Source: Sphingomonas sp. PP-CE-3A-406 (lineage in GTDB: Bacteria > Pseudomonadota > Alphaproteobacteria > Sphingomonadales > Sphingomonadaceae). Taken from it: 64,000 nt of DNA. This document shows, in pieces, positions 1 to 8,619 of this stretch; the stretch's first letter is position 1; each line of letters begins with the position of its first letter. Made by a program: the position numbers and the translations under genes. The notes under the pieces were generated by a model. It had not been told where the DNA came from and did not search any database. It saw nothing but the letters and a program-made list of their open reading frames with translations. Location of the stretch: the NCBI RefSeq assembly GCF_003688625.1, contig NZ_RCWY01000003.1:806001-870000 (forward strand). Reading direction: 5' to 3'.

Positions 1-789
1 CTCGCGGCGAGTAGCGTGCTCGGATATTTGCTGAGCCGGTGGCAGGTGTTGCCGGGCACCGTCGCGGTGTGGGGATCGACGCCGGGTGCGGCGAGCGCGA
101 TGGTGTTGATGGCGCAGGCCTACGGCGCGGACTCGCGGCTGGTCGCAGTGATGACCTACACGCGGGTCGTGAGCGTGGCGGTGGTCGCGTCGGTGTTGGC
201 GGCGATAATGGTCGGCGGCGGGAGCGGGCATCATGTCGCGGCCACGTGGTTCGCATCCGTGGACCCGGTCGCCGTGCTGCGGACGATCGCGATCGCTGGT
301 GTTGGCGCGGGTGTCGGCGTCGTGCTGAAGCTTCCCGCCGGCGCGCTGCTTGGGTCGCTGGTGGCGGGGGCGGCGCTCAATGTCACCGGCGTCGCGCAGC
401 CAGTGTTGCCGCAGTGGCTGCTCGCGATCAGCTATGCGGTGGTCGGGTGGCGGATCGGGCTGTCGTTCACGCGCGATACGTTGCGGGTGGCGGGGAAGGC
501 GATGCCGCGGATCCTGTTGTCGGTGGCGTTGCTGATCGCGTTCTGCGGCGGGATCGCGGCGGCGTTGACGCGCTGGTGGGGGATCGATCCGGTTACCGCG
601 TATCTGGCGACCAGCCCCGGCGGGATGGATTCGGTCGCGATCATCGCTGCGTCGAGTCCGGTGGATGTGCCGTTCGTGATGGCGTTGCAGGTGTTGCGGT
701 TCCTGGGGGTGCTGTTGATCGGGCCGCCGCTCGCGAAGTTCGTGGCGACGCGGCAGGGCGGTGTGCCGCCGCCGGTCATTCCGACTTAG
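1..789 (+). CDS. AbrB family transporter / putative ammonia monooxygenase-like membrane protein, 5' partial
   Basis: The reading frame is open from the first base of the window, so the start lies upstream and about 262 codons are visible. The protein is almost entirely hydrophobic membrane segments. Near the visible N-terminus it has the Gly/Pro-rich stretch TPGAASAMVLMAQAYGAD, and later TSPGGMDSVAIIA, a second copy of the same PGG/PGA-type motif. Two internally repeated halves of this kind are typical of the AbrB/AbrB-duplication family (once called ammonia monooxygenase). The role is poorly defined; regulation of gene expression or transport of a small molecule has been suggested for relatives. 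Family call is good, function is open. Confidence 0.75.
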   Translation, partial: LAASSVLGYLLSRWQVLPGTVAVWGSTPGAASAMVLMAQAYGADSRLVAVMTYTRVVSVAVVASVLAAIMVGGGSGHHVAATWFASVDPVAVLRTIAIAGVGAGVGVVLKLPAGALLGSLVAGAALNVTGVAQPVLPQWLLAISYAVVGWRIGLSFTRDTLRVAGKAMPRILLSVALLIAFCGGIAAALTRWWGIDPVTAYLATSPGGMDSVAIIAASSPVDVPFVMALQVLRFLGVLLIGPPLAKFVATRQGGVPPPVIPT

Positions 790-819
790 CGCGGCGCTTG
801 CCGCCGTAGCCAAGTCGTG

Positions 820-943
820 ATCCTCCCCCGCAAGGGGAGGTGGCTGGCACTTGCCAGACGGAGGGGGAGGCATACGAAACCACTGTTCCGTGTCCTCCCC
901 CTCCGTCACCTTCGGTGCCACCTCCCCCTGGCGGGGGAGGATT
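820..943. repeat. REPIN-like double palindrome between convergent genes
   Basis: Two GC-rich units face each other. The left unit contains CCTCCCCCGCAAGGGGAGG followed by GTGGCTGGCACTTGCCAGAC and GGAGGGGGAGG. The right unit is its approximate mirror, CCTCCCCCTCCGTCACC to CCTCCCCCTGGCGGGGGAGG. Each unit can fold alone and the two can pair with each other, which is the layout of a REPIN. A second, half-eroded copy lies at about 19617-19730. It sits between the end of the AbrB gene and the end of dctD and may also act as a terminator. Confidence 0.75.
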
Positions 944-948
944 GAGAG

Positions 949-2274
949 TTAGCTCTTGGTCGGGCGGTAGGCCTCGACGTCGATGTCGTGGCGCTTGAGC
1001 TTGTCGTAGAACGTCTTTCTCGGGATGCCGAGTGCGGCCAAGGCCGAGCGGACGTCGCCGCTGACCTGTTGCAGCGTAGCGCGGATCGTCGCTTCCTCGA
1101 ACTTGTCGACGCGGGCGGGGAGGGGGATGTCGCTGTCCTCGTCGACCGCCTCTTCCGCCTCGACTCGGAGCACGAGACGCTTGGCGAGGTTGTCGAGTTC
1201 GCGGACGTTGCCGGGCCAGTCGTGCTGGCCGAGATACGCTAGCGTCGCGGTGTCGATCGTCGGGACCTCGCGGCCGAACCGTTCCGCCGCCTGGTGGAGC
1301 AGGTGGCCGAACAGCAGCGGGATGTCGTCGCGGCGTTCTCTGAGCGGTGGGATGCGGAGGCGTACCGCGTCGAGGCGGAACAGGAGATCGGCGCGGAAGC
1401 GGCCCTCCTCTACCGCCTGTTCGAGACCGGGTTTGGCGGCGGCGATCACGCGCAGGTCTAGCGCGCGGGGGAGATCTCCGCCGACCGGCATCACCTCACG
1501 TTCCTCGAGCACGCGGAGCAGCTTCGCCTGGAACGCCGGCAACGTGCTCTCGATCTCGTCGAGGAACAGCGTGCCGCGGTTCGAGGCCTCGATCCGGCCG
1601 GTGCGGGGGAGGCGTGAGTCGCCGTCATGGCCGAACAGCTCGATCTCCGCGACCGCCTCGGGCAGCGCGGCGCAGTTGACTGCCACGAACGGGCGGGAGC
1701 GGCGGTTGCTCCAGCGGTGGAGGAGGACCGCGACAAGTTCCTTGCCGGTGCCGGTCTCGCCTTCGACCAGCACGTCTATGTCGGCCTGGGCGATCTGGCG
1801 CATCGTTTCGCGGAGGCGGACCATCACCGGGGTCTCGCCGATCAGCGGTTCGGCGCCGATCGTTTCCTCCGCCGCGGCGCGGAGGCGGCGATTGTCGAGG
1901 ACGAGGCGGCGCATTTCGAGCGCCCGGCGCGCGCCGGCGATCAAGTGGTCCGTGGCGAAGGGTTTCGGGATGAAGTCGAACGCGCCGTTCTTGAGCGCGG
2001 CGACCGCCATCGCGACGTCGCCGTGGCCGGTCATCAGCAGCACCGGGATTTCGTGGTCGATCGCGGCGATCCGGCGGAAGAGTTCGAGGCCGTCCATCTT
2101 CGGCATGCGGATGTCGGACACTACCGCGCCGTCGAACCCTGCGGTTACGCGGGCAAGCGCGACGGTCGGGTCGCGCTCGGCGATCACCGCGATGCCGGCG
2201 AGTTCGAACGATTGCTCGAGCGCACCGCGGAGGACGTCGTCGTCGTCGACGAGCAACACCGCTTGCTCGCTCAT
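949..2274 (-). CDS. dctD: DctD-type response regulator lacking the GAFTGA loop
   Basis: A 441-residue response regulator with receiver domain (starts MSEQAVLLVDDDD, phosphoacceptor Asp in VVSDIRMPKMDG), AAA+ domain (Walker A GETGTGKE, Walker B TLFLDEIES, sensor region LLFRLDAVRLRIPPLRERRDD) and a C-terminal Fis-type helix-turn-helix (ALGIPRKTFYDKLKRHDI). The start chosen overlaps the sensor stop codon by 4 nt (ATGA), so the two are co-translated; the open frame continues upstream antisense to dctB only by chance. Paired with dctB and facing dctA, it should control C4-dicarboxylate uptake. Odd: between ELFGH and GRIEAS the sequence reads DGDSRLPRT, with no GAFTGA sigma-54 contact loop, so action through sigma-54 is doubtful. 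Confidence 0.85.
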   Translation of the reverse strand: MSEQAVLLVDDDDVLRGALEQSFELAGIAVIAERDPTVALARVTAGFDGAVVSDIRMPKMDGLELFRRIAAIDHEIPVLLMTGHGDVAMAVAALKNGAFDFIPKPFATDHLIAGARRALEMRRLVLDNRRLRAAAEETIGAEPLIGETPVMVRLRETMRQIAQADIDVLVEGETGTGKELVAVLLHRWSNRRSRPFVAVNCAALPEAVAEIELFGHDGDSRLPRTGRIEASNRGTLFLDEIESTLPAFQAKLLRVLEEREVMPVGGDLPRALDLRVIAAAKPGLEQAVEEGRFRADLLFRLDAVRLRIPPLRERRDDIPLLFGHLLHQAAERFGREVPTIDTATLAYLGQHDWPGNVRELDNLAKRLVLRVEAEEAVDEDSDIPLPARVDKFEEATIRATLQQVSGDVRSALAALGIPRKTFYDKLKRHDIDVEAYRPTKS

Positions 2275-4055
2275 GCCTTCACCAGGATCATACGGAAAAT
2301 GGCGCCTTCTGGAGCTGGGACGAGGTCGAGCGTGCCGCCGAACTCGGTCATGATGTCGCGCGCGATACCGAGGCCGAGCCCGAGGCCGTCCTTCTTGCTG
2401 GTCGCGAACGGGGTGAAGAGGTGGTCGGCGATGTCGGCCTCGATGCCGGGGCCGTTGTCGGCGACGGTCAACACGACGTCGCGGCCTTTCCTGCCGACCG
2501 TGACGCTCACGCGAGCATCGCGGCGGTCGGCGACCGCGTCGAGGGCGTTCTGGAGTAGGTTGACCAAGACCTGCTCCAGGCGGACGCGACCGGCGATCAC
2601 CGTCAGTCGCGCCTCGGGACCGTTCGGCAGGTCGAGCGTCACGCCTTTCGCGCGGAAGCGGTCGCCGATCAGCAGGCGGACGCCGTCGATCGCTTCGTCG
2701 AGCGCCACCGGGCCGATCGAGCCTGCACCGCGCCGGGCATAGCGCCTCAGCCCAGCGGTAATCGTGCCGATTCGGCTGGTGAGGTCGACGATCGACTGGA
2801 GATTGGTCGCGGCCCGCGCCGGTTCGCCGCGGTCGAGGAACGCTGCGGCATTGTCGGCGAAGGTGCGGATCGCGGCGACGGGCTGGTTGATCTCGTGCGC
2901 GACGCTGGCGGTGATCGTGCCGATCGAGCCGACGCGGTTGGCGTGCGCCAGTTCCTCGCGGGCCTGGCGGAACCGCTGGTCGGACGCCTCGCGCTGCTCG
3001 ACCTCGATCTGGAGTCGGTCGGCAGTCGCGCGGAGTTCGGCGGTGCGGCGGGCTACCTCCGCCTCGAGTTCCGCCCGCGCGCCGACGTTGCGCTTGCGTC
3101 GCTCGTACAGCCACCACGCGCCGAGCATCGTCGCGATCGTCAGCATCGCGGCGATCGCGGTGGCCCAGCGCGTGCGCGCGGCGGCCGTCCGCAAGGCAGC
3201 GTCGAGCGGCTCCATGTGCACCAGCCGCCAGCCCGAGATCGGTACCGGCAACGACACGGTGATCGCGGGCGATCCGTCGGGCAGCCGTGAAACGCCCTCG
3301 GCAAGCGTCAGTGGGGCGGGGGCCAGCGGCGACGATCCGAACTGGCGCGTCTCGACCAGCTCGGTGCGACGCGAAGGCGAGAGTGGGCGGGTGGTCCTAA
3401 ATTCGAGCTTCGGATCGCTGGAGATCAGGATGACGCCGTCGGGATCGGTGACGAAGGTCGCCATCCGGTCCTGAATCCACGCCCGCGCGATCTTCTCGAA
3501 CTCGACCTTGACCACGACCACGCCGAGCGGTCGACCGGCGCGGTCGATCCGTCGCGACAGGTATAGGCCCGGCCGCCCGCTGACGCTGCCGAGCGCGAAG
3601 AACTCGGTTGCGCCGGAGGCCATCGCCTTAGTGAAATAGTCGCGGAAGCGGTAGTCGTGGCCGAGGAAGCTGTCGGGGCGCCCGGCGTTCGAGGCGGCGA
3701 TCGTCATGCCCTGCGTATCGAGCGCGTAGATCACGGGGGCGCCGGTGCGCTCGGCCAGCAGCGCGAGCTTGGTGTTGAGCGCGGGGTCGACCTTGCCCGA
3801 GGCCAGCGCCGCGCGGACGTCGGGGTATTCGCCGAGCATGATCGGCAACAGGCGGTAGGTCTGCAACTCGGCTTCGAGCAGGCGAAGGTTGCTCCGAGTC
3901 TGCTGGACCGCGCGCATCCGCACGCCCGCACGCGCGTCTTCGGCAGCGCGCTGGCCGTAGATCGAGGCGACTCCCGCGACGATCGTGCCAAGCGCCGCGA
4001 ACGCCAGCAGCACTGTCAACGCCGTGACGAAAAGGGGAGATCGGAGTCGCGTCAT
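2271..4055 (-). CDS. dctB: DctB-type sensor histidine kinase for C4-dicarboxylates
   Basis: About 594 residues. The chosen start (MTRLRSPLF) leads straight into a first membrane helix (TALTVLLAFAALGTIVAGVA); upstream in-frame codons read into the promoter region and are rejected. A periplasmic sensing domain of the double-Cache type follows, then a second membrane helix around residue 290 (WATAIAAMLTIATMLGAWWL), a coiled-coil stretch and the kinase core. The H-box is SVAHEINQPVAAIR; N, G1 and G2 boxes follow (NLLQNALDAV, DNGPGIE, GLGLGLGIARDI). DctB relatives bind succinate, fumarate or malate in the periplasm and phosphorylate DctD. The gene is translationally coupled to dctD and divergent from dctA. 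Confidence 0.88.
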   Translation of the reverse strand: MTRLRSPLFVTALTVLLAFAALGTIVAGVASIYGQRAAEDARAGVRMRAVQQTRSNLRLLEAELQTYRLLPIMLGEYPDVRAALASGKVDPALNTKLALLAERTGAPVIYALDTQGMTIAASNAGRPDSFLGHDYRFRDYFTKAMASGATEFFALGSVSGRPGLYLSRRIDRAGRPLGVVVVKVEFEKIARAWIQDRMATFVTDPDGVILISSDPKLEFRTTRPLSPSRRTELVETRQFGSSPLAPAPLTLAEGVSRLPDGSPAITVSLPVPISGWRLVHMEPLDAALRTAAARTRWATAIAAMLTIATMLGAWWLYERRKRNVGARAELEAEVARRTAELRATADRLQIEVEQREASDQRFRQAREELAHANRVGSIGTITASVAHEINQPVAAIRTFADNAAAFLDRGEPARAATNLQSIVDLTSRIGTITAGLRRYARRGAGSIGPVALDEAIDGVRLLIGDRFRAKGVTLDLPNGPEARLTVIAGRVRLEQVLVNLLQNALDAVADRRDARVSVTVGRKGRDVVLTVADNGPGIEADIADHLFTPFATSKKDGLGLGLGIARDIMTEFGGTLDLVPAPEGAIFRMILVKA

Positions 4056-4057
4056 TT

Positions 4058-4075
4058 TGTGCGGATTATCACACA
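4058..4075. promoter_or_regulatory. partial palindrome in the dctB-dctA intergenic region
   Basis: TGTGCGGATTATCACACA has matching ends, TGTG and CACA, around a 10-nt centre. It lies immediately upstream of the dctB start and about 185 nt upstream of dctA. Rhizobial DctD sites are dyads of a similar kind, so it is a candidate binding site for the DctD encoded here. Symmetry is incomplete and only one copy is clear. Confidence 0.3.
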
Positions 4076-4259
4076 CGCACTGGCCGCGCCATTGGTGAAA
4101 CGCGGCGATTTCCACACGTCCGAACAAAGGGTATGCTGATAAATGGCTAAAAACCAACGTTCTAAGCGCTGAAGGTGCCGCTCTTGTAGTCCTGGGTTCG
4201 GCCCGGCATTACCGTCGCACACAACGTCCCGCGTGAGTGGACGAGAAGACCAGGAGGCG

Positions 4260-5606
4260 ATGTTGACCCTACCCACCCAGACATATGGCGTCGCGGAAAC
4301 GCCCGCGCGGAAGCGCTGGAGCGGCCAGCTCTATATCCAGGTCCTGATCGCGATCGCGCTCGGCGCGGCGCTCGGGCATTTTTATCCGACGTACGGCGCG
4401 GCGCTGAAGCCACTCGGCGATGCGTTCATCAAGCTGGTGAAGATGATCATCGCACCGGTGATCTTCCTGACGCTCGTCACCGGCATCGCCGGGATGAAGG
4501 AGCTCGGCTCGGTCGGTCGCGTCGCGGGCAAGGCGTTCGCCTACTTCCTGTTCTTCTCGACGCTGGCGCTGATCGTCGGGCTCATCGTCGCCAACGTCGT
4601 CCAGCCGGGCGCGGGGATGAACATCGACGCCGCCACGCTCGATACCAAGGGCATCGCCGACTACACGGTGAAGGCGCACGAGACGACGATCACCGGGTTC
4701 CTGATGAGCATCATCCCGGACACGATGGTCAGCGCGTTCACGGAAGGCAACATCCTCCAGATCCTGCTCGTCGCGATCCTGTTCGGTATCTCGCTGAGCC
4801 TGGTCGGCGAGCCTGCCAAGCCGGTGCTGAACTTCCTCGAGCGCCTCAGCCTGATCGTCTTCAAGCTGGTCGGCATCCTGATGCGCGCAGCTCCGCTCGG
4901 TGCGTTCGGCGCGATCGCGTTCACGATCGGGAAGTACGGGATCGGCAGCCTTGCCAATCTCGGCGCGCTGGTCGCAACCTTCTATCTGACCGCGGCGCTG
5001 TTCGTGATCGTCATCCTTGGCACCGTCGCTCGGCTCACGGGCTTCTCGATCTTCAAGCTGATCAAGTATCTGAAGGCCGAGCTGCTGCTGGTGCTCGGGA
5101 CGTCGTCGTCGGAAGCCGCGCTGCCGAACCTGATCCAGAAGATGGAAGCGGCAGGCTGCGAGAAGTCGGTCGTCGGGCTGGTCGTGCCGACTGGCTATTC
5201 GTTCAATCTCGATGGCACTAACATCTACATGACGCTGGCGGCGCTGTTCATCGCGCAGGCGACCAACACGCACCTGACGCTCGGCCAGGAACTGTTGCTG
5301 CTGGTCGTCGCGATGATCTCTTCGAAGGGGGCGGCGGGTGTCACTGGTGCTGGCTTCATCACCCTGGCCGCGACGCTGTCGATCGTGCCGACCGTGCCGA
5401 TCGCCGGCATGGCGCTGATCCTCGGCGTCGATCGCTTCATGAGCGAGTGCCGCAGCCTCACCAACTTCATCGGCAACGCGGTCGCGACGATCGTGGTCGC
5501 CCGTTGGGAAGGTGGTCTCGACCGCGACAAGCTCGATGCTGCGCTGTCGGGCACGCTCCCCGAGTTCGTGCCGGCGGCAATCCCCGCCGCTGCTACCGCC
5601 CATTGA
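4260..5606 (+). CDS. dctA: C4-dicarboxylate/H+ (or Na+) symporter DctA
   Basis: About 448 residues in the dicarboxylate/amino acid:cation symporter (DAACS) family, with all hallmark segments: [10 protein letters not shown] (reentrant loop), [26 protein letters not shown] and the C-terminal [17 protein letters not shown]. It imports succinate, fumarate and malate across the inner membrane. AGGAGG at 4252-4257 lies only 2 nt before the ATG at 4260 and 5 nt before an in-frame TTG at 4263, so the true start may be the TTG; a GTG at 4233 is less likely. Divergent from dctB-dctD and followed after 52 nt by a porin gene, probably in the same transcript. Confidence 0.93.
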   Translation: MLTLPTQTYGVAETPARKRWSGQLYIQVLIAIALGAALGHFYPTYGAALKPLGDAFIKLVKMIIAPVIFLTLVTGIAGMKELGSVGRVAGKAFAYFLFFSTLALIVGLIVANVVQPGAGMNIDAATLDTKGIADYTVKAHETTITGFLMSIIPDTMVSAFTEGNILQILLVAILFGISLSLVGEPAKPVLNFLERLSLIVFKLVGILMRAAPLGAFGAIAFTIGKYGIGSLANLGALVATFYLTAALFVIVILGTVARLTGFSIFKLIKYLKAELLLVLGTSSSEAALPNLIQKMEAAGCEKSVVGLVVPTGYSFNLDGTNIYMTLAALFIAQATNTHLTLGQELLLLVVAMISSKGAAGVTGAGFITLAATLSIVPTVPIAGMALILGVDRFMSECRSLTNFIGNAVATIVVARWEGGLDRDKLDAALSGTLPEFVPAAIPAAATAH

Positions 5607-5613
5607 TGCCGGC

Positions 5614-5634
5614 GGGGACGGCCAGTCCGTCCCC
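5614..5634 (+). other. perfect hairpin between dctA and the porin gene
   Basis: GGGGACGG and CCGTCCCC form an 8-bp perfect stem with a 5-nt loop (CCAGT), 7 nt after the dctA stop and 24 nt before the porin start. No T-run follows, so it is more likely an mRNA-stabilising or attenuating structure than a full terminator. Confidence 0.5.
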
Positions 5635-5658
5635 GTTCGCCAGTACCGGAACTTGTTT

Positions 5659-7197
5659 ATGACCTCGATGACGATGCGCCGCTTGCGGCACGCGGCTGGC
5701 CTTGCCACGTCTGCACTCTCGATCTTCGCGTTCGCGAATGTCGCCACCGCGCAGGCCGAGGCGCCGCCTTCGCGCCCTGCCAATATCGGCGCCAAGGATG
5801 TATCGAGCACCGCCGAAGCGTCGCCGATCGCGGAGAGCTATCCCAATGCCGCGGTCGGCGACGGCGTGACGGCAGGCGGCTACAACCAGTCGCGTTGGGC
5901 CGAGGACTGGTCGAAGCTGCGTGATCCGAAGAAGCGCAAGGACATCGTCGACCAGCTGAAGTTCATTTCGCTGGCGGGCGACGGCGACGTCTATCTGACG
6001 CTGTCGGGCGAGGCGCGGTTGCGCGTCAACGAGACGACCAACCCCAATCTGCGCAATGCCGAGGCACAGCGGCAGGATATCCTCCGCCTGTTCGGGGGTG
6101 CCGATCTGCACGTCGGCCAGCATCTTCGCTTCTACGGCGAACTCGCGCACGGCACGCTGGAGGGCGAGAATCTCGGCACCGCGCTGCCGAACCTGCGCAA
6201 CAAGCTGGCCGTGCAGCAGGCGTTCGTCGACCTGACCGGGACGGTCGCCGATGTCGATGTCGGCGTGCGCTATGGTCGCCAGACGTTTGCGGACGGTCCG
6301 AACTTGCTGGTCGTGCCGCGTGACAACAACACGTTGTTCTTTGGCTTCAACGGCTTCCGCGCCTGGGCGCGCGCCGCCGGCGTCCGTGCCGACGTGTTCG
6401 ACTTCAAGCCGACCGCGTATGGCAATGGCGGTACGCAGGATGACAATGCGGAGAGCGCGCGGCGGTTCTCGGGCATCTCGACGGGCATCGTCGTGCCGGA
6501 GACGCTGTTTGGGGGCTCGAAGCTGTACGTCGATCCGTTCCTTTGGCGCCTGCGCAATCGCGCGGCGGTATGGGGCACGGACAATGCGCGCGAAGTCCGT
6601 AATTTCTACGGCCTGCACGTCTGGGGCGATGCGGGGCCGGTCAATCTCGACTGGACGATCAATTACCAGGGCGGTTCGTACGACAACCGCTCGATCAAGG
6701 CGTGGCTGATCCTGCTGGCGCAGACCTACAAGCTCGGCGAAGGCAAGTCGGCACCGCGCGTTGGCTTCCACGCGGATTATGCAAGCGGCGGCGGCGCGTA
6801 CGGTAAAGGCACGTTGCGCAACTCGCTCGCGCCGTTCGGCAACAACATCTATTACAGCTATCAGCTGTTCGCGACGCCGACCAACCTGATCGCGCTGGCG
6901 CCGAACGTGACGTTCAGCGTGTTCGACAAGCTGCGGCTGACGGCGGAATATCAACGCTCGTGGCGCGATACGACGAGCGATGCGGTGTACCGTGCGAACG
7001 GCTCGGCGTTTGCCGGCACGCAGAATTTCGGGGGCAAGAAGATCGCCGATACGCTGCGATTCCAGGCGGTGTATCCGTTCACCTCACGGCTGTCGTTCAC
7101 CGGGCGCTACGAGCATCTGATCGCGGGGCCTGCGCTGACGAATGCGGGGTACAAGAACTCCGACTTCCTCGCCGGCTGGATCAGCTATCGGTTCTGA
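5659..7197 (+). CDS. alginate-export-type outer membrane beta-barrel porin
   Basis: About 512 residues with a signal peptide (basic start MTMRRLRHAAG, hydrophobic core, ATAQA cleavage region) and then many alternating amphipathic strands ending in a terminal aromatic residue (AGWISYRF), as outer membrane barrels do. Motifs such as YGRQTFADGPNLLVVPRDN and FNGFRAWARA fit the alginate export family (AlgE-like fold). In this context the cargo is unlikely to be alginate; placed directly after dctA it could be the outer membrane channel for dicarboxylates. The start was chosen at the ATG before the signal peptide; the frame extends upstream into dctA only as a shadow. Confidence 0.8.
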   Translation: MTSMTMRRLRHAAGLATSALSIFAFANVATAQAEAPPSRPANIGAKDVSSTAEASPIAESYPNAAVGDGVTAGGYNQSRWAEDWSKLRDPKKRKDIVDQLKFISLAGDGDVYLTLSGEARLRVNETTNPNLRNAEAQRQDILRLFGGADLHVGQHLRFYGELAHGTLEGENLGTALPNLRNKLAVQQAFVDLTGTVADVDVGVRYGRQTFADGPNLLVVPRDNNTLFFGFNGFRAWARAAGVRADVFDFKPTAYGNGGTQDDNAESARRFSGISTGIVVPETLFGGSKLYVDPFLWRLRNRAAVWGTDNAREVRNFYGLHVWGDAGPVNLDWTINYQGGSYDNRSIKAWLILLAQTYKLGEGKSAPRVGFHADYASGGGAYGKGTLRNSLAPFGNNIYYSYQLFATPTNLIALAPNVTFSVFDKLRLTAEYQRSWRDTTSDAVYRANGSAFAGTQNFGGKKIADTLRFQAVYPFTSRLSFTGRYEHLIAGPALTNAGYKNSDFLAGWISYRF

Positions 7198-7204
7198 TCA
7201 GCTC

Positions 7205-7286
7205 CGTCATCCTGACGAAAGTCAGGACCCAGAGCCAGGACCGTTAGCGCCTGTTACCCTGGGTCCTGACTTTCGTCAGGATGACG
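7205..7286. repeat. palindromic repeat, family A copy 1
   Basis: The left arm CGTCATCCTGACGAAAGTCA and its mirror (…CTGACTTTCGTCAGGATGACG) enclose about 30 variable bases. At least five more copies occur in this window (9726, 12765, 13176, 15570, 19784). Frames through it read HPDESQDP. The arms could pair over about 27 bp and may end the porin transcript. Confidence 0.85.
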
Positions 7287-7412
7287 AGTGGGCGGCGATA
7301 CCGCCCGGATTAACCTGCGTCGTTCAGCACCGCGTTTTCTTCGTTTTCGACCATACCGGTACTTCAATTCTCCGATCGACTGTGGCACACAGGCTCCAAC
7401 ATCAGGAGTCAC

Positions 7413-8615
7413 ATGGCCATGGATCTCAGCTTCACGCCCGAGGAAGAAGCCTTCCGCGACGAAGTCCGCAGCTTCTTCCGCGACAAACTGCCCGCGCGGC
7501 TCTCGACGCTGGTCCGCGAGGGCAAGCGGCTGCGCAAGTCGGACATGGAGGAATGGCACGCGATCCTCAACGAACGTGGCTGGCTGGCGAACCATTGGCC
7601 CGAGCAATGGGGTGGTCCCGGCTGGAGCGTGATCCAGCGCTTCATCTTCGATAACGAGTCTGCGCTCGCACACGCGCCCCGCGTGGTCCCGTTCGGCGTC
7701 AACATGCTCGGTCCCGTGCTGATCAAATACGGTTCCGAAGAGCAGAAGAAGCAGTGGCTGCCGCGGATCCTCGATGGCTCCGACTGGTGGTGCCAGGGGT
7801 ATTCGGAGCCGGGCGCCGGCTCCGATCTTGCGGGCCTCAAGACCACCGCGGTCAGGAAGGGCGACGTCTATGTCGTCAACGGCCAGAAGACCTGGACGAC
7901 ACTTGGCCAGCATGCCGACATGATCTTCTGCCTCGTCCGCACCGACGCGACTGCGAAGAAGCAGGAGGGGATCTCGTTCCTGCTGATCGACATGAAGTCG
8001 CCCGGCATTGAGGTACGCCCTATCACGCTGATCGACGGCGAGCAGGAGGTGAACGAGGTGTTCTTCACCGACGTCGAAGTGCCGGTGGCGAACCTTGTTG
8101 GCGAAGAGAATATGGGCTGGACTTACGCCAAGTACCTGCTGACTTATGAGCGCACCAACATCGCCGGCGTCGGCTTCTCGATCGCCTCGTTCGAGCGGCT
8201 GAAGGAAGTCGCGCAGATGCAGAAGAAGGGTGGGCGTGCGCTGGCCGACGATCCGTTGTTCGCGGCGCGGATGGCACGGGTCGAGATCGATCTGGCCAAC
8301 ATGCAGACGACCAACCTGCGCGTGCTCGCGGCGGTCGCGGGTGGCGGTGCGCCAGGCGCGGAAAGCTCGATGCTCAAGATCAAGGGCACCGAGATCCGCC
8401 AGGAGATCACGTCGCTGACGCGTCGCGCCTACGGCTCGTACGCGGCGCCGTACATACCCGAAGCTCTGGAGGCCGGGTGGAACGGCGAGGATGTCGGCCC
8501 GGAGGACGCGGCGATGGCGGCGCCGAGCTATTTCAACAACCGCAAACTGTCGATCTTCGGCGGGTCGAACGAGATCCAGAAGAACATCATCTCCAAAGCC
8601 ATCCTGGGTCTGTGA
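7413..8615 (+). CDS. acyl-CoA dehydrogenase, PimC-like large subunit
   Basis: A 400-residue acyl-CoA dehydrogenase. The N-terminal helical domain carries LANHWPEQWGGPGWS, the FAD-binding mid-domain carries GYSEPGAGSDLAGLKT near residue 130 and NGQKTWTTLGQHAD, and the C-terminal domain ends FGGSNEIQKNIISKAILGL. It closely resembles the large subunit of pimeloyl-CoA dehydrogenase (PimC) of Rhodopseudomonas, a two-subunit enzyme in dicarboxylic acid beta-oxidation. The next gene, 4 nt downstream, is the small-subunit partner. An AGGAG sits about 6 nt before the ATG. Substrate is inferred: it could oxidise pimeloyl-CoA or another medium or branched acyl-CoA. Confidence 0.85.
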   Translation: MAMDLSFTPEEEAFRDEVRSFFRDKLPARLSTLVREGKRLRKSDMEEWHAILNERGWLANHWPEQWGGPGWSVIQRFIFDNESALAHAPRVVPFGVNMLGPVLIKYGSEEQKKQWLPRILDGSDWWCQGYSEPGAGSDLAGLKTTAVRKGDVYVVNGQKTWTTLGQHADMIFCLVRTDATAKKQEGISFLLIDMKSPGIEVRPITLIDGEQEVNEVFFTDVEVPVANLVGEENMGWTYAKYLLTYERTNIAGVGFSIASFERLKEVAQMQKKGGRALADDPLFAARMARVEIDLANMQTTNLRVLAAVAGGGAPGAESSMLKIKGTEIRQEITSLTRRAYGSYAAPYIPEALEAGWNGEDVGPEDAAMAAPSYFNNRKLSIFGGSNEIQKNIISKAILGL

Positions 8616-8619
8616 TACC

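Noticed and set aside
820..943. Possible CRISPR-like repeat array
   Set aside because: Units are inverted rather than direct, only two, and no cas genes or regular spacers occur anywhere in the window.
2275..3117. N-terminal extension of the DctD frame
   Set aside because: Arg/Pro-rich antisense-like shadow of dctB; the receiver domain starts at 2274 and overlaps the dctB stop as expected for coupled genes.
4174..4187. Possible sigma-54 promoter upstream of dctA (GG-N10-GT)
   Set aside because: The -12 element is GT instead of GC, the rest of the consensus fits poorly, and the adjacent DctD lacks GAFTGA, so a sigma-54 promoter is not supported.
7142..7654. Plus-strand frame reading HPDESQDPE across the repeat
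   Set aside because: Peptide derived from the palindromic repeat and from a shifted frame of the dehydrogenase gene.
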